A stretch of 64,000 nucleotides of DNA from Paracoccaceae bacterium. Lineage in GTDB: Bacteria; Pseudomonadota; Alphaproteobacteria; Rhodobacterales; Rhodobacteraceae. Position 1 is the stretch's first letter. Every line of letters starts with the position of its first letter. The position numbers and the translations under genes were made by a program. Positions 16,416 through 25,381 of this stretch are shown piece by piece. The stretch lies in assembly GCA_028284705.1 (NCBI GenBank), contig JANQRE010000004.1, forward strand, positions 1 through 64,000. The letters run 5' to 3'. A model generated the notes under the pieces. That model did no database searches, was not told where the DNA came from, and saw only the letters and a program-made list of their open reading frames with translations.

Positions 16416-17227
16416 TGCCCAAAAAATGGACGCCGGAGCAGAAACTGTTCCCGCATCAGGTTGGCTTCACCTGTCCGCCCTTTGACTATGATGCGGCGCC
16501 GTCGGATTTCCTGCGCATCGCGCCGCGATCCGTCGGTGTGCATGGCTGGATGCTGCATGTGCCGGACTACGCGCACGGGCTGGATCAGCGGAAACAGAAT
16601 TTCGGCATGATGCGCGACTTTTGCCACGTCTGTGCGCGCAATGGATGCGATGTGGCCGGGCAGGTGGGCTCGAACTGGGTGCATGCCTCCGGGCTCGGCG
16701 TTGAGGGCATTCGGCAGCACTGCGAGGACCTGTCCGACGAGTTCGGCGTCGCGTTCCACATGGCTGGATATGCGATGGTCGAGGCGCTGCGGGCGATGAA
16801 TGTCGAGAAGGTCGCCTTGAACGCCGCCTATCACTGGCCCGACTGGTGGCAAGGCACGGTTGGGTTTCTGAAAGAGGCCGGGTTTGACGTGATCTGGGCC
16901 GGAAATTTCGTCGATCAGGGGTGGTTTGAGAGCCAAGACGAGGTGAACGCGCTGCGGTGGATTTTCGATGGCGACCTGGCGGTAAAATCCTTTGATTACG
17001 TGGCGGAGCAAGCGCCGGATGCGGATGCCTACCTGATCAACGGGATGTGCAACTTTCGCTCGGGCGACGGAGGTGTGCCGGAACGGCCTTTGCACCTGAC
17101 CCCGATGCTGGAAAAGCGCTTGGGCAAGCCCGTGATCGGCCATGACACCGCGCTTTATTGGCGGATTTTCAAGAGTTTGGGGCTTGCGCCGAACGGTGCA
17201 CATGGGCGTCTGCTGGGGAGTTTGTGA
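16412..17227 (+). CDS. Asp/Glu racemase superfamily protein, maleate isomerase/arylmalonate decarboxylase-like
   Basis: 271 aa from ATG 16412 (overlap with the GFA stop). The fold signature is seen as an N-terminal 'IAPRSVGVHGWMLHVPDYAHGL', a central 'GSNWVHASG', and 'AYLINGMCNFRSGDG', where maleate isomerases and AMDases carry the catalytic Cys (SCTNMRT-like). The other classical Cys position appears replaced (GSNW), so two-base racemisation is doubtful. One-Cys chemistry such as cis-trans isomerisation or decarboxylation would fit better. Tail: 'GKPVIGHDTALYWRIFKSLG', as in maleate isomerases. The substrate is unknown. Confidence 0.75.
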   Translation: MMPKKWTPEQKLFPHQVGFTCPPFDYDAAPSDFLRIAPRSVGVHGWMLHVPDYAHGLDQRKQNFGMMRDFCHVCARNGCDVAGQVGSNWVHASGLGVEGIRQHCEDLSDEFGVAFHMAGYAMVEALRAMNVEKVALNAAYHWPDWWQGTVGFLKEAGFDVIWAGNFVDQGWFESQDEVNALRWIFDGDLAVKSFDYVAEQAPDADAYLINGMCNFRSGDGGVPERPLHLTPMLEKRLGKPVIGHDTALYWRIFKSLGLAPNGAHGRLLGSL

Positions 17228-17964
17228 TGCACAAGATCGTGGCGTTATGGGCGGTGCCGCGCTCCACCTCGACGGCGTTCGAATGGATGATGCGACAGCG
17301 TGGCGACATGGACTGCCTGCACGAGCCGTTCGGGGAGGCGTGGTATCAGGGCGAGGATCCGCTGTGGCCGCGGTTTCGCGAAGGCGACGTCACAACGCCG
17401 GGGCTGACGCTCGAAAGCGTGTGGGATGACGTTAGGGCGCGGGCTGCGAAGGGACCGGTCTTTCTGAAGGATTTTCCCCATTATATCAACCACATGTGGA
17501 CGCCTGAGTTCCTGTCGCACTTCACCCACGCCTTCCTGATCCGCGATCCGGCGAAGACGATCACGTCGATGTATGACAAGTGGCCGGATTTCGATGAAAC
17601 TGAAGTTGGTTTCCCGGAACAACGCGCGCTGTTTGATCTTTTGACGGCGCTGAATGGCACCGCGCCACCGGTGATCGACAGCGATGACCTTTTGGAGAAC
17701 CCCGAGCACATGGTGGCGAAATTCTGTGAGGGCGTCGGCATCCCGTTCCTGAAAGAAGCGCTGACCTGGGAGCCTGGCGGCGATCCATCAGCGCATAGCT
17801 GGTGGGATGGCGGCTCGTTCCACGCCAATCTGGCGAAATCAACCGGACTGACGCCTCAAAAGCGGCGGTATGTGTCGCTGGAAGATGCGCCGGAGCGGGT
17901 GCGGCGTGTTCACCGCCGGATGAAGCCGCATTACGACCACCTCTATCAGCATCGGATCACCTGA
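17227..17964 (+). CDS. Sulfotransferase-like P-loop protein
   Basis: 245 aa from ATG 17227, one base overlap with the preceding stop. It has the bacterial sulfotransferase-family layout: a PAPS-type phosphate loop 'WAVPRSTSTAFEWMMRQRGD' near the start, 'FLKDFPHYI', and the 3'-phosphate contact region 'FLIRDPAKTITSMY'. Such proteins transfer sulfuryl groups from PAPS or are uncharacterised relatives. Its place inside a catabolic operon is unexpected, since sulfation is normally biosynthetic. It could act on a pathway-derived hydroxyl, or be a family member with different chemistry. Confidence 0.7.
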   Translation: MHKIVALWAVPRSTSTAFEWMMRQRGDMDCLHEPFGEAWYQGEDPLWPRFREGDVTTPGLTLESVWDDVRARAAKGPVFLKDFPHYINHMWTPEFLSHFTHAFLIRDPAKTITSMYDKWPDFDETEVGFPEQRALFDLLTALNGTAPPVIDSDDLLENPEHMVAKFCEGVGIPFLKEALTWEPGGDPSAHSWWDGGSFHANLAKSTGLTPQKRRYVSLEDAPERVRRVHRRMKPHYDHLYQHRIT

Positions 17965-17965
17965 C

Positions 17966-19411
17966 ATGCAGGACTATTTTCAGAACTATATCGATGGCCA
18001 ATGGGTGGATGGCGGTGCGGGCCGGATCGATGTGACCAACCCCGGGACGGGCGAGCATTTGACGACCCATGCTTTGGCCGATGCGGCAGATGTGGACCGC
18101 GCTGTTCTGGCCGCAGAGCGGGTGCATCGCTCAGGTGCTTTGAGCGATCTCAGGCCCGTTGAGCGGACCCGGATGGTACAGGCCATTGGCGCGTATCTGT
18201 TTGAGAACAAGGCAGAAATTGCGCAGGAATTAACGCTTGAGCAGGGCAAGCCGCTTTGGGAAAGTGTCATAGAAGTCGAAGGCGCGGCACGGTATTTTGA
18301 GTATTACGGCAATCAGGCTGAGACGGTTGAGGGCCGTTCGATCCCGCTTGGCGCGGGCTACTATGATTTCACGACCTATGAACCGTTTGGCGTCTCTGCA
18401 CAGATTATCCCGTGGAATTACCCTGTCGAGATGACGGCGCGGTCGCTTTCTGCGGCGCTGGCGACGGGGAATGCCTGCGTGATCAAGAGCCCGGAGATGA
18501 CGCCCGTCACAAACCGCTGGTTCGCGCTGGCCGCCGAGCATGTGGGTCTGCCAGCCGGAGCGGTGAATGTGCTCTGCGGCTTGGGGCAGGACGCTGGTGC
18601 CGCGTTAGCGTCGCATCCGAGCGTCAACCTGATCGTCTTTACCGGTTCGGTGCGCACGGGCCAGGCGATTGCCACCGCAGCGGCAGGGAACGTTGTGCCT
18701 TGCGTTTTAGAACTGGGCGGGAAATCGGCGGCAATCGTGCATGAGGATGCCGATCTAGACGCGTTCGAGAATGACATCCGGTGGGGCATCTATTTCAATG
18801 CGGGGCAGGTCTGTTCGGCCATGAGCCGCGTGATCGTGCATGAAAGCCGTCAGTCGGAATTGGTAGATCGCGCGGTGGCGATTGCCGAAAGCCTGTCGGT
18901 GGGACCGGGGATCGAACGCACGGAATTCGGGGCGAATATGGGATCGATGGTCTCGGACGGGCAGCGCGACCGCGCGGCTGGTATGGTCTCGGATGCCGTG
19001 GCAGAGGGAGCGACAGTGGCCACCGGCGGGCGCAAGATGAACCAGCCCGGAGCATTTCTGGAACCGACCGTACTGACGGGTATCTCCCCCGACATGACTA
19101 TCGCGAAGGAGGAGGTGTTCGGGCCGGTTCTGTCGGTTCTCAGCTTCAAGGACGACAAAGAGGCCATCGAGATCGCTAATTCCACGGAGTATGGCCTTGT
19201 GGGCGGCGTTTTCACCAAGGATATCGACCGGGCCATGCAAGCCGCGCGGCAGATCAGAGCGGGGCAGGTTTTTGTCAATGAGTGGTACGCGGGCGGGGTC
19301 GAAACCCCTTTTGGCGGCTACGGCAAATCGGGCTATGGGCGTGAGAAGGGCCGCGAGGCGCTTTGGAACTACGTGCAGACCAAGAACATCGCAATCAAGC
19401 TGGGAGGGTGA
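17966..19411 (+). CDS. NAD(P)-dependent aldehyde dehydrogenase
   Basis: 481 aa, standard ALDH length. Motifs: 'IIPWNYPVEM' (Asn that holds the thiohemiacetal), 'FTGSVRTGQAIA' (cofactor), 'LELGGKSA' (general-base Glu), 'FNAGQVCSAMSRV' (nucleophilic Cys), 'EEVFGPVLSV' and 'PFGGYGKSGYGREKG'. Closest in style to betaine-aldehyde and related short aldehyde dehydrogenases. It starts one base after the sulfotransferase-like gene. In a demethylation or carnitine-like cleavage pathway it would oxidise the aldehyde released (semialdehyde or formaldehyde adduct); the exact substrate is unknown. Confidence 0.9.
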   Translation: MQDYFQNYIDGQWVDGGAGRIDVTNPGTGEHLTTHALADAADVDRAVLAAERVHRSGALSDLRPVERTRMVQAIGAYLFENKAEIAQELTLEQGKPLWESVIEVEGAARYFEYYGNQAETVEGRSIPLGAGYYDFTTYEPFGVSAQIIPWNYPVEMTARSLSAALATGNACVIKSPEMTPVTNRWFALAAEHVGLPAGAVNVLCGLGQDAGAALASHPSVNLIVFTGSVRTGQAIATAAAGNVVPCVLELGGKSAAIVHEDADLDAFENDIRWGIYFNAGQVCSAMSRVIVHESRQSELVDRAVAIAESLSVGPGIERTEFGANMGSMVSDGQRDRAAGMVSDAVAEGATVATGGRKMNQPGAFLEPTVLTGISPDMTIAKEEVFGPVLSVLSFKDDKEAIEIANSTEYGLVGGVFTKDIDRAMQAARQIRAGQVFVNEWYAGGVETPFGGYGKSGYGREKGREALWNYVQTKNIAIKLGG

Positions 19412-19414
19412 GCC

Positions 19415-19807
19415 ATGGCAGACCTGTTCGACGAAGACCTGTTTCTGAAAGGGCTGGAGCAGCGGAAATCCACCTTAGGCGCTGAATATGTTGAGAAAAA
19501 CCTAGCCGCGGCCGATGACTTCACGCGGCCTTTTCAGGAGGCGATGACCGCTTGGTGCTGGGGTTTTGGTTGGGCCGACGATGTTATTGATGCCAAGACG
19601 CGTTCGATGATGAACCTCGCGATGATCGGCGCTTTGGGGCGCATGCATGAATGGGAAATCCACTGCCGTGGGGCGCTGAATAACGGCGTCTCGAAAGAGG
19701 AAATCCGGGCAATCATTCATGTGGTTGCGATCTATTGTGGCGTGCCTTTGGGACTGGAGTGTTTCCGCGTTGCGCGCAAGGTTCTGGAAGAGCGCGGTCT
19801 GCTCTGA
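19415..19807 (+). CDS. Carboxymuconolactone decarboxylase (CMD) family protein
   Basis: 130 aa, all helical. The core 'TRPFQEAMTAWCWGFGWADDVIDAKTRSMMNLAMIGALGRMHEWEIHCRGALNNG' region (19532-19690) and 'IRAIIHVVAIYCGVPLG' match CMD proteins. The AhpD CxxC redox pair is absent, so it is more likely a decarboxylase/hydrolase-type or structural member. Strong ribosome-binding site (GGGAGGG) three bases after the ALDH stop. It is the last gene of the right catabolic arm. Confidence 0.8.
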   Translation: MADLFDEDLFLKGLEQRKSTLGAEYVEKNLAAADDFTRPFQEAMTAWCWGFGWADDVIDAKTRSMMNLAMIGALGRMHEWEIHCRGALNNGVSKEEIRAIIHVVAIYCGVPLGLECFRVARKVLEERGLL

Positions 19808-19895
19808 TTTCCTCAGAAAAACAGAAGTTTCGGCAAAACTCTGCCGCATTTTCCCACCATAAACACCCGTGAGGAATTGGTTGTGAGGGGCCAAG

Positions 19896-20270
19896 ATGGG
19901 TGTCCTGAAAGCACTTCGACTGATGATCGCGCTGGGCGGGTTTGGCCTGCTGGCGTTCGTCGCACACGCGTATCACACAGGCCAGCACGAGGCCGCATAC
20001 GGCACGGGCTCTGAGTCGAAATTCGTACGCACGACTGGTCAGATCGACCGGATGGGGCAGCCGGAGCCGAGTGTTGTGGATACCGCAAAGACTTTCCTCA
20101 ACGGCCTGCTGGGCCGAGAAGAGGAGGAGCCGCAAAACGGGTTGGCCGCGCTGCGCAAGCGTCAGGCGTTCAACTACTACTCACCGGAAGAGCGGCAGAT
20201 CCGTTCGGTCAACTCCGAGACGGATTTTTGGACGGGCCTTTTCAGCAAAATCGGGATCACCGGACCGTAA
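19896..20270 (+). CDS. Conserved hypothetical membrane-anchored protein
   Basis: 124 aa with one N-terminal hydrophobic segment ('LMIALGGFGLLAFVAHAY', residues about 9-26), then a soluble, polar domain. I do not recognise a named family. Ribosome-binding site weak (GGGGCCAAG). It sits 88 bases after the CMD gene and 18 bases before a similarly built small membrane protein, suggesting a separate two-gene unit that converges on gcvP. Confidence 0.6.
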   Translation: MGVLKALRLMIALGGFGLLAFVAHAYHTGQHEAAYGTGSESKFVRTTGQIDRMGQPEPSVVDTAKTFLNGLLGREEEEPQNGLAALRKRQAFNYYSPEERQIRSVNSETDFWTGLFSKIGITGP

Positions 20271-20288
20271 GCGGTTCGGGTCGCGACG

Positions 20289-20636
20289 ATGTTTCGACGG
20301 ATTGGAAACCTCTTCCGCCTCGTCTGGGCGGTTATTGCCATGAGCATTCTGGGGGTCGCCGCGGTGGGCGCCTATCTGGAACGAACGGCACTTGAGAACA
20401 ACCTGCCCACACGGATCGGCGAAAAACGGATCGAGACCACCTATTGGCAGGACGTCCAGGCTTACGCCACGAACATGTGGGTCGATTTCTATCTGACCTA
20501 TCTGCCTGGCCTGGTGCCGGGCCCCGTCGCTCAGGAGCAGACCGATCCGACCTCGCTCGAGGCGTTGAAGATGCGCACCCGCAACCAGTCGAGCGGGCGT
20601 GCAACGGGTGGTGGGATCAGCATCTCCAACTTTTGA
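20289..20636 (+). CDS. Conserved hypothetical membrane-anchored protein
   Basis: 115 aa. One N-terminal membrane helix ('LVWAVIAMSILGVAAVGAYL', about residues 10-29) is followed by a polar domain with 'YWQDVQAYATNMWVDFYLTYLPGLVPGP', possibly a re-entrant or membrane-surface segment. No family recognised. Same architecture as the preceding gene, so the two probably work together. Its 3' end faces gcvP, 29 bases away. Confidence 0.6.
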   Translation: MFRRIGNLFRLVWAVIAMSILGVAAVGAYLERTALENNLPTRIGEKRIETTYWQDVQAYATNMWVDFYLTYLPGLVPGPVAQEQTDPTSLEALKMRTRNQSSGRATGGGISISNF

Positions 20637-20665
20637 GCGACTTTGCCGGACTTGCCTCCGTCGGG

Positions 20666-23506
20666 CTATTCCGCCGCCTCGGCGTAGTCCTCCATAGGTG
20701 GGCAGATGCAGACCAGATTGCGGTCGCCATAGACATTGTCGACGCGGCCCACGGGTGGCCAGTATTTGTCGACCCGGAAGGCGCCCGGCGGGAAGCAGCC
20801 CTGTTCACGCGAGTAGGGGCGGTCCCAGTCCTTGACGAGGTCTTCCATCGTGTGCGGCGCGTTTTTCAGCGGGTTGTTCTCCGCGTCGATTTTGCCGTCT
20901 TCGATCTCCGCGATCTCCGCCCGGATCGCCAGCATGGCGTCGCAGAAACGGTCCAGCTCGGCCTTGGTCTCCGACTCGGTCGGTTCGATCATCAAAGTGC
21001 CCGCCACCGGCCAGCTCATGGTCGGCGCGTGGAAGCCGCAATCCATCAGCCGCTTGGCGATGTCGTCCACCGTCACGCCCGCGCTCTCCGCGAAAGGCCG
21101 GGTGTCGATGATGCATTCATGGGCCACGCGACCGGTCGGACCTTTGTAGAGCACGTCAAACGCCCCTTCGAGCCGTTTGGCGATGTAATTGGCGTTGAGG
21201 ATCGCGACACGCGTGGCCTGTGTCAGTCCTGCGCCGCCCATCAGATGGATATAGGCGTAAGAGATCGGCAGGATCGACGGCGAGCCATATTTCGCGGCTG
21301 AGACCGCCCCTTCGCCGCCATTCGGGTCACCGGGAAGATGCTCTTCCAGATGCGCCTTCACGCCAATCGGTCCCATGCCGGGACCTCCGCCGCCATGGGG
21401 GATGCAGAAGGTCTTGTGCAGGTTCAGGTGGCTGACATCGCCGCCCAGATCACCGGGTCGGGAGAGACCCACCATGGCGTTCATGTTCGCCCCATCAATA
21501 TAGACCTGGCCGCCATGGTCATGGGTGATCTGGCAGACCTCGGTCACGGTTTCCTCGAAAACCCCGTGGGTGGACGGGTAGGTGATCATGCAGCCTGCCA
21601 GGTTTTTGGCATGCTGCTCGGCCTTGGCCTTGAAATCCTCGACATCAATGTCGCCATTCTCGGCGGATTTGACGGGCACGACCTTCCAGCCGACCATCTG
21701 CGCCGAGGCCGGGTTGGTGCCATGGGCACTCATCGGGATCAGGCAAATGTTGCGGTGATCTTCGCCGTTGGCGCGGTGATAGCGCGCGATTGTCAGAAGA
21801 CCGGCATATTCGCCCTGCGCGCCGGAATTGGGCTGCATGGAGAGCGCATCGTAACCGGTGATCTCACAGAGCTTCGCCGAGAGATCGTCGATAATCGCTT
21901 TGTATCCAAGGGCTTGGTCGTCAGGGCAATAGGGGTGCAGGCGGGAAAACTCGCGCCAGCTGACCGGCATCATCTCCGCCGCAGAGTTCAGCTTCATCGT
22001 GCAGGAGCCGAGCGGGATCATCGCCCGGTCGAGCGCCAGATCGCGGTCGGCGAGGCGGCGCATATAGCGCATCATCTCGGTCTCGGCCCGGTTCATATGG
22101 AAGACGTCGTGTTCGAGATATTTGCTTTGCCGCAGCAACGGATCGGGGATGCGATATTCCTCCGTCAACCCCGGTTCCCGGTCGATGCCGAAGGCGCGCC
22201 AGACGGCCTTAAGCGTCTTCGGTCGGCAGGCTTCGTCCAGCGTGATCCCGACCTTGGTTTTGCCCACGCGCCGCAGGTTGATGCCTTCCTGAACAGCGGC
22301 CTGCATGACGCCGCGCTGAAGCAGGCCAACATCAACGGTGATCGTGTCGAAATAGTGTTCCGGCTCGACCTTGAACCCGGCTTCCTCCAGCCCGCGCGCG
22401 AGCCGCACGGTTTTGCGGTGGATACGTTGGGCGATGGCTTTCAGGCCTTCGGGACCGTGGAACACGGCGTAGAACCCCGCCATCACCGCCAGCAACGCCT
22501 GCGCCGTGCAGACATTGGAAGTCGCTTTCTCGCGGCGAATGTGTTGCTCGCGGGTTTGCAGGGATAGCCGGTAGGCGCGGTTGCCATGACTGTCGACGGA
22601 AACGCCAACGATGCGGCCCGGCATGTTGCGCGCATAGCTCTGTTTCGTCGCCATATAGGCCGCATGCGGGCCGCCATAGCCGAAGGGGACGCCGAACCGC
22701 TGCGTGGAACCGACCGCGATATCGGCGCCCATTGCGCCCGGTTCCTTCAGAAGGCAGAGCGACAAGGGATCGGCAGAGATGATACCTACGGCCTTGTTTT
22801 CATGCAGCTTTTCGATCTCGGGCGTGAAGTCGCGCAGATGCCCGTATGTGCCGGGATACTGGAAGATCGCCGCAAAAACCGTGTCGGCCTCGAGGTCATC
22901 CGGTGATCCGACAATCACCTCGATCCCCAAAGGCTGCGCACGTGTCTTGATGACGGAGATATTCTGCGGGTGGCAATTCTCATCGACAAAGAACGCAGTG
23001 GCTTTCGATTTCGCCACACGCTGCGCCATGGTCATGGCCTCGGCACAGGCCGTGGCTTCGTCCAGAAGCGAGGCATTGGCGATCTCAAGCCCGGTGAGGT
23101 CAGAGACCATCGTCTGGTAGTTCAGAAGCGCCTCCAGCCGGCCTTGCGAAATCTCCGGTTGATAGGGCGTGTAGGCCGTGTACCAGGCAGGGTTTTCCAG
23201 AATGTTGCGCTGGATCGCGGGCGGTGTGACGGTGCCGTAATAACCTTGCCCAATCAGCGAGGTCAGAACCTTGTTCTTCGCGCCAGTGACCCGCATATGG
23301 TGCAGAAGTTCGCGTTCGGATTTGGGTTTGCCGAAATCGAGCGGCTCTTTCTGCCGGATGGATTTCGGCACCGTCTCATCGATCAGAGCGTCAAGATCCT
23401 TCGCGCCGACCGTCTCAAGCATCGCCTCCATCTCCTTGGGCGAGGGCCCGATATGGCGGCGATTGGCGAAGTCATAAGGCAGGTAGTCGGTGGGTTTGAA
23501 ACTCAT
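20666..23506 (-). CDS. gcvP: Glycine dehydrogenase (decarboxylating), P protein
   Basis: 946 aa, full-length single-chain P protein. N-terminal half: '[14 protein letters not shown]', '[38 protein letters not shown]'-type region. C-terminal half: 'LGSCTMKLN', 'GAQGEYAGL', and the PLP lysine in '[20 protein letters not shown]'. It decarboxylates glycine and transfers the methylamine to lipoyl-GcvH. It is the last gene of gcvT-gcvH-gcvP, 21 bases after gcvH, under the glycine riboswitch. In this genome it could remove glycine produced by the neighbouring N-demethylation locus. Confidence 0.97.
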   Translation of the reverse strand: MSFKPTDYLPYDFANRRHIGPSPKEMEAMLETVGAKDLDALIDETVPKSIRQKEPLDFGKPKSERELLHHMRVTGAKNKVLTSLIGQGYYGTVTPPAIQRNILENPAWYTAYTPYQPEISQGRLEALLNYQTMVSDLTGLEIANASLLDEATACAEAMTMAQRVAKSKATAFFVDENCHPQNISVIKTRAQPLGIEVIVGSPDDLEADTVFAAIFQYPGTYGHLRDFTPEIEKLHENKAVGIISADPLSLCLLKEPGAMGADIAVGSTQRFGVPFGYGGPHAAYMATKQSYARNMPGRIVGVSVDSHGNRAYRLSLQTREQHIRREKATSNVCTAQALLAVMAGFYAVFHGPEGLKAIAQRIHRKTVRLARGLEEAGFKVEPEHYFDTITVDVGLLQRGVMQAAVQEGINLRRVGKTKVGITLDEACRPKTLKAVWRAFGIDREPGLTEEYRIPDPLLRQSKYLEHDVFHMNRAETEMMRYMRRLADRDLALDRAMIPLGSCTMKLNSAAEMMPVSWREFSRLHPYCPDDQALGYKAIIDDLSAKLCEITGYDALSMQPNSGAQGEYAGLLTIARYHRANGEDHRNICLIPMSAHGTNPASAQMVGWKVVPVKSAENGDIDVEDFKAKAEQHAKNLAGCMITYPSTHGVFEETVTEVCQITHDHGGQVYIDGANMNAMVGLSRPGDLGGDVSHLNLHKTFCIPHGGGGPGMGPIGVKAHLEEHLPGDPNGGEGAVSAAKYGSPSILPISYAYIHLMGGAGLTQATRVAILNANYIAKRLEGAFDVLYKGPTGRVAHECIIDTRPFAESAGVTVDDIAKRLMDCGFHAPTMSWPVAGTLMIEPTESETKAELDRFCDAMLAIRAEIAEIEDGKIDAENNPLKNAPHTMEDLVKDWDRPYSREQGCFPPGAFRVDKYWPPVGRVDNVYGDRNLVCICPPMEDYAEAAE

Positions 23507-23527
23507 CTGTCGCGCTCCAAAAAGGGT

Positions 23528-23887
23528 TTATTCGATCATCGCCTTGTAGGCAGCCGCGTCCATGTAGTCGTCCATCGGCGACAGGTCGGAGGCTTTGATC
23601 TTGAAGAACCAGCCGTCGCCTTGGGGGTCTTCGTTCACGAGCGCGGGGTTGTCGGCGAGTGCCTCGTTGACCTTGATGATTTCCCCGTCAAGAGGTGCGA
23701 GAATGTCGGAGGCGGCTTTGACCGACTCAATCACAACGGCCTCGTCATCTTTGGAGACCTCGGTGCCTACTTCGGGCAGCTCCACGAAGACGATATCGCC
23801 CAATTGTTCGGAGGCGTGATCGGTGATGCCGACTGTCACCACGTCGCCATCGGGCAGCAGCCACTCGTGTTCTTCGGTAAATTTCAT
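23528..23887 (-). CDS. gcvH: Glycine cleavage system H protein
   Basis: 119 aa lipoyl carrier. '[39 protein letters not shown]' region (about residues 3-41) is typical, and the lipoylated lysine lies in 'IESVKAASD'. It shuttles the aminomethyl group between P, T and L proteins. Located between gcvT (30 bases upstream) and gcvP (21 bases downstream). Confidence 0.97.
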   Translation of the reverse strand: MKFTEEHEWLLPDGDVVTVGITDHASEQLGDIVFVELPEVGTEVSKDDEAVVIESVKAASDILAPLDGEIIKVNEALADNPALVNEDPQGDGWFFKIKASDLSPMDDYMDAAAYKAMIE

Positions 23888-23917
23888 CGGTTTGGTCTCC
23901 TGTTGGTCGTCTTGATC

Positions 23918-25018
23918 TTAACGTTTGAAATTCGCGGGCGTGAAGGGGAGGGCGGTGACGGTCAGCAGTTGGCGTTTGCCCCTGAGCTCGCCCCAAATCT
24001 CGGTGCCGGTTTCGGCGTTGTCAGCGATTACGTAGCCCATGGCCACCGGTCCCTCGACGGTCGGGCCAAATCCGCCCGAGGTGATCAGGCCGATCTGGTC
24101 GGCGCCGTCTTCGCTGGCGAAGAGCGGGACACCTTCGCGCATTGGCGCGCGGCCTTGCGGTTTCAAGCCGACGCGTTTGCGGGCGGGGCCATCCGCCAGT
24201 TCCCTCTGGATGCGATCTGCACCGGGAAAGCCACCTTCCTCGCGGCGACGCTTCTGGATGGCCCAGGTCAGGCCGCCCTCGATGGGCGAAGTTGTCTCGT
24301 CGATATCGTTGCCATAGAGGCAGAGCCCGGCTTCGAGGCGCAGACTATCGCGGGCGCCGAGGCCGATGGGTTCGACTGAGTCATTGGCCAGCAAAGCTTC
24401 GGCGAGGGCGACAGCCTGTGTTTCGGGTACCGAAACCTCATACCCATCCTCGCCGGTATAACCCGATCGTGATATCCAGCATTCCGCGCCGTTCAAATCC
24501 ATCGTCGCAACATCCATGAAGCGCATATCCGCTGCAGCGGGGTTCAGTCCGGCAAGCACAGCCTCGGCCTTCGGGCCCTGCAGGGCGATCAAGGCCCGGT
24601 CGGTGATCTCTTCGATCTCGACGCCTTCAAGCTTCGCCCGCATATGCGCCAGATCGGCCTCTTTGCAGGCCGCGTTGATGACCATGAAGATGTGATCGCC
24701 GCGATTGGCGAACATCAGGTCATCTAGAATTCCGCCGGTTTCGTTGGTGAAGAAGCCGTAGCGTTGGCGGCCTACGCCAAGCTCAGCCACGTTTTGCGGG
24801 ATCAACGCTTCAAGCGCCCCGGCCACATCTTCCCCACGCAGGATCACCTGACCCATATGGCTGACATCAAAGAGCCCGGCAGCGGCGCGGGTGTGCAGAT
24901 GCTCCTTCATCACCCCCATCGGGTATTGCACCGGCATGGAATAGCCAGCGAAGGGCACCATTTTGGCACCCAACTTCTCATGCAGATCGTGCAGACCCGT
25001 GCGCTTCAGATCACCCAT
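23918..25018 (-). CDS. gcvT: Glycine cleavage system aminomethyltransferase, T protein
   Basis: 366 aa. Signatures: 'GLHDLHEKLGAKMVPFAGYSMPVQY', 'FDVSHMGQV', 'SRSGYTGEDGYEVSVP', 'GLGARDSLRLEAGLCLYGND'. It releases ammonia and forms 5,10-methylene-THF from the aminomethyl-lipoyl group. The start is preceded by an excellent Shine-Dalgarno (AAAGGAGG, 5-6 bases away) and a 5' leader holding a tandem glycine riboswitch. First gene of the gcvTHP operon. Confidence 0.97.
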   Translation of the reverse strand: MGDLKRTGLHDLHEKLGAKMVPFAGYSMPVQYPMGVMKEHLHTRAAAGLFDVSHMGQVILRGEDVAGALEALIPQNVAELGVGRQRYGFFTNETGGILDDLMFANRGDHIFMVINAACKEADLAHMRAKLEGVEIEEITDRALIALQGPKAEAVLAGLNPAAADMRFMDVATMDLNGAECWISRSGYTGEDGYEVSVPETQAVALAEALLANDSVEPIGLGARDSLRLEAGLCLYGNDIDETTSPIEGGLTWAIQKRRREEGGFPGADRIQRELADGPARKRVGLKPQGRAPMREGVPLFASEDGADQIGLITSGGFGPTVEGPVAMGYVIADNAETGTEIWGELRGKRQLLTVTALPFTPANFKR

Positions 25019-25094
25019 GCCGTTCCTCCTTTAGGCCGGCATTCCCGTGTCAGAAAAGCGCGGCATCCCCGGCCATGCAAGCACGACCTTGATG

Positions 25095-25243
25095 CCCCCT
25101 CTGTCCTTTTGCCTGAGATCGTTATCCCTTCGGCGGACGCCTTGGCGCCTCTCTCCAGAGTTTTGGTCTTACATATCGGTCCTCGAGGCCTGAGAGTTTC
25201 CGGGGCGGTTGCTCCTTCGGCACCAGCAAGCTGGTTCTCCCGA
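25095..25243 (-). promoter_or_regulatory. Tandem glycine riboswitch in the gcvT leader
   Basis: Read on the minus strand there are two successive aptamers with the glycine riboswitch core. Aptamer 1 (about 25243 to 25165) has GGGAGAACC, GCCGAAGG and 'CTCTCAGGC'. Aptamer 2 (about 25170 to 25095) has CTGGAGAG, CCGCCGAAGGG, 'GATCTCAGGC' and the closing GGACAGAGGGG. The short linker between them and the position 76 bases before gcvT are canonical. It should switch on gcvTHP when glycine is abundant. Confidence 0.93.
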
Positions 25244-25283
25244 CATGTATGCCGCTGCATACGACCGAAGAAGATTCGCTGCA

Positions 25284-25378
25284 AGCCCCTTCATTCTGGT
25301 GAAAATACTCCGGGGAGGGTTTGGGAGGGGCTGGCCCCTCCCAAACGGTCGGATTGTGCGCAGCACAATTCGAAACAA
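25284..25378 (+). repeat. Compound interspersed repeat, copy A (contains terminator-like hairpins)
   Basis: Three modules in order: (1) CCCCTTCATT...AAAATACTCC-GGGG; (2) a 12-bp perfect hairpin TTTGGGAGGGGC-TG-GCCCCTCCCAAA (25320-25345); (3) CGGTCGGATTG...CAATTCGAAAC with a central hairpin ATTGTGC-GCA-GCACAAT. The same order recurs at 28372-28493 and 63246-63346. Here it follows the slcC stop and could terminate the comDE-slcC transcript before the gcv leader. Confidence 0.7.
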
Positions 25379-25381
25379 AGC

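Noticed and set aside
21338-24379. Long plus-strand open frames of 409 and 469 aa
   Set aside because: Antisense to gcvP/gcvH/gcvT; no family features.
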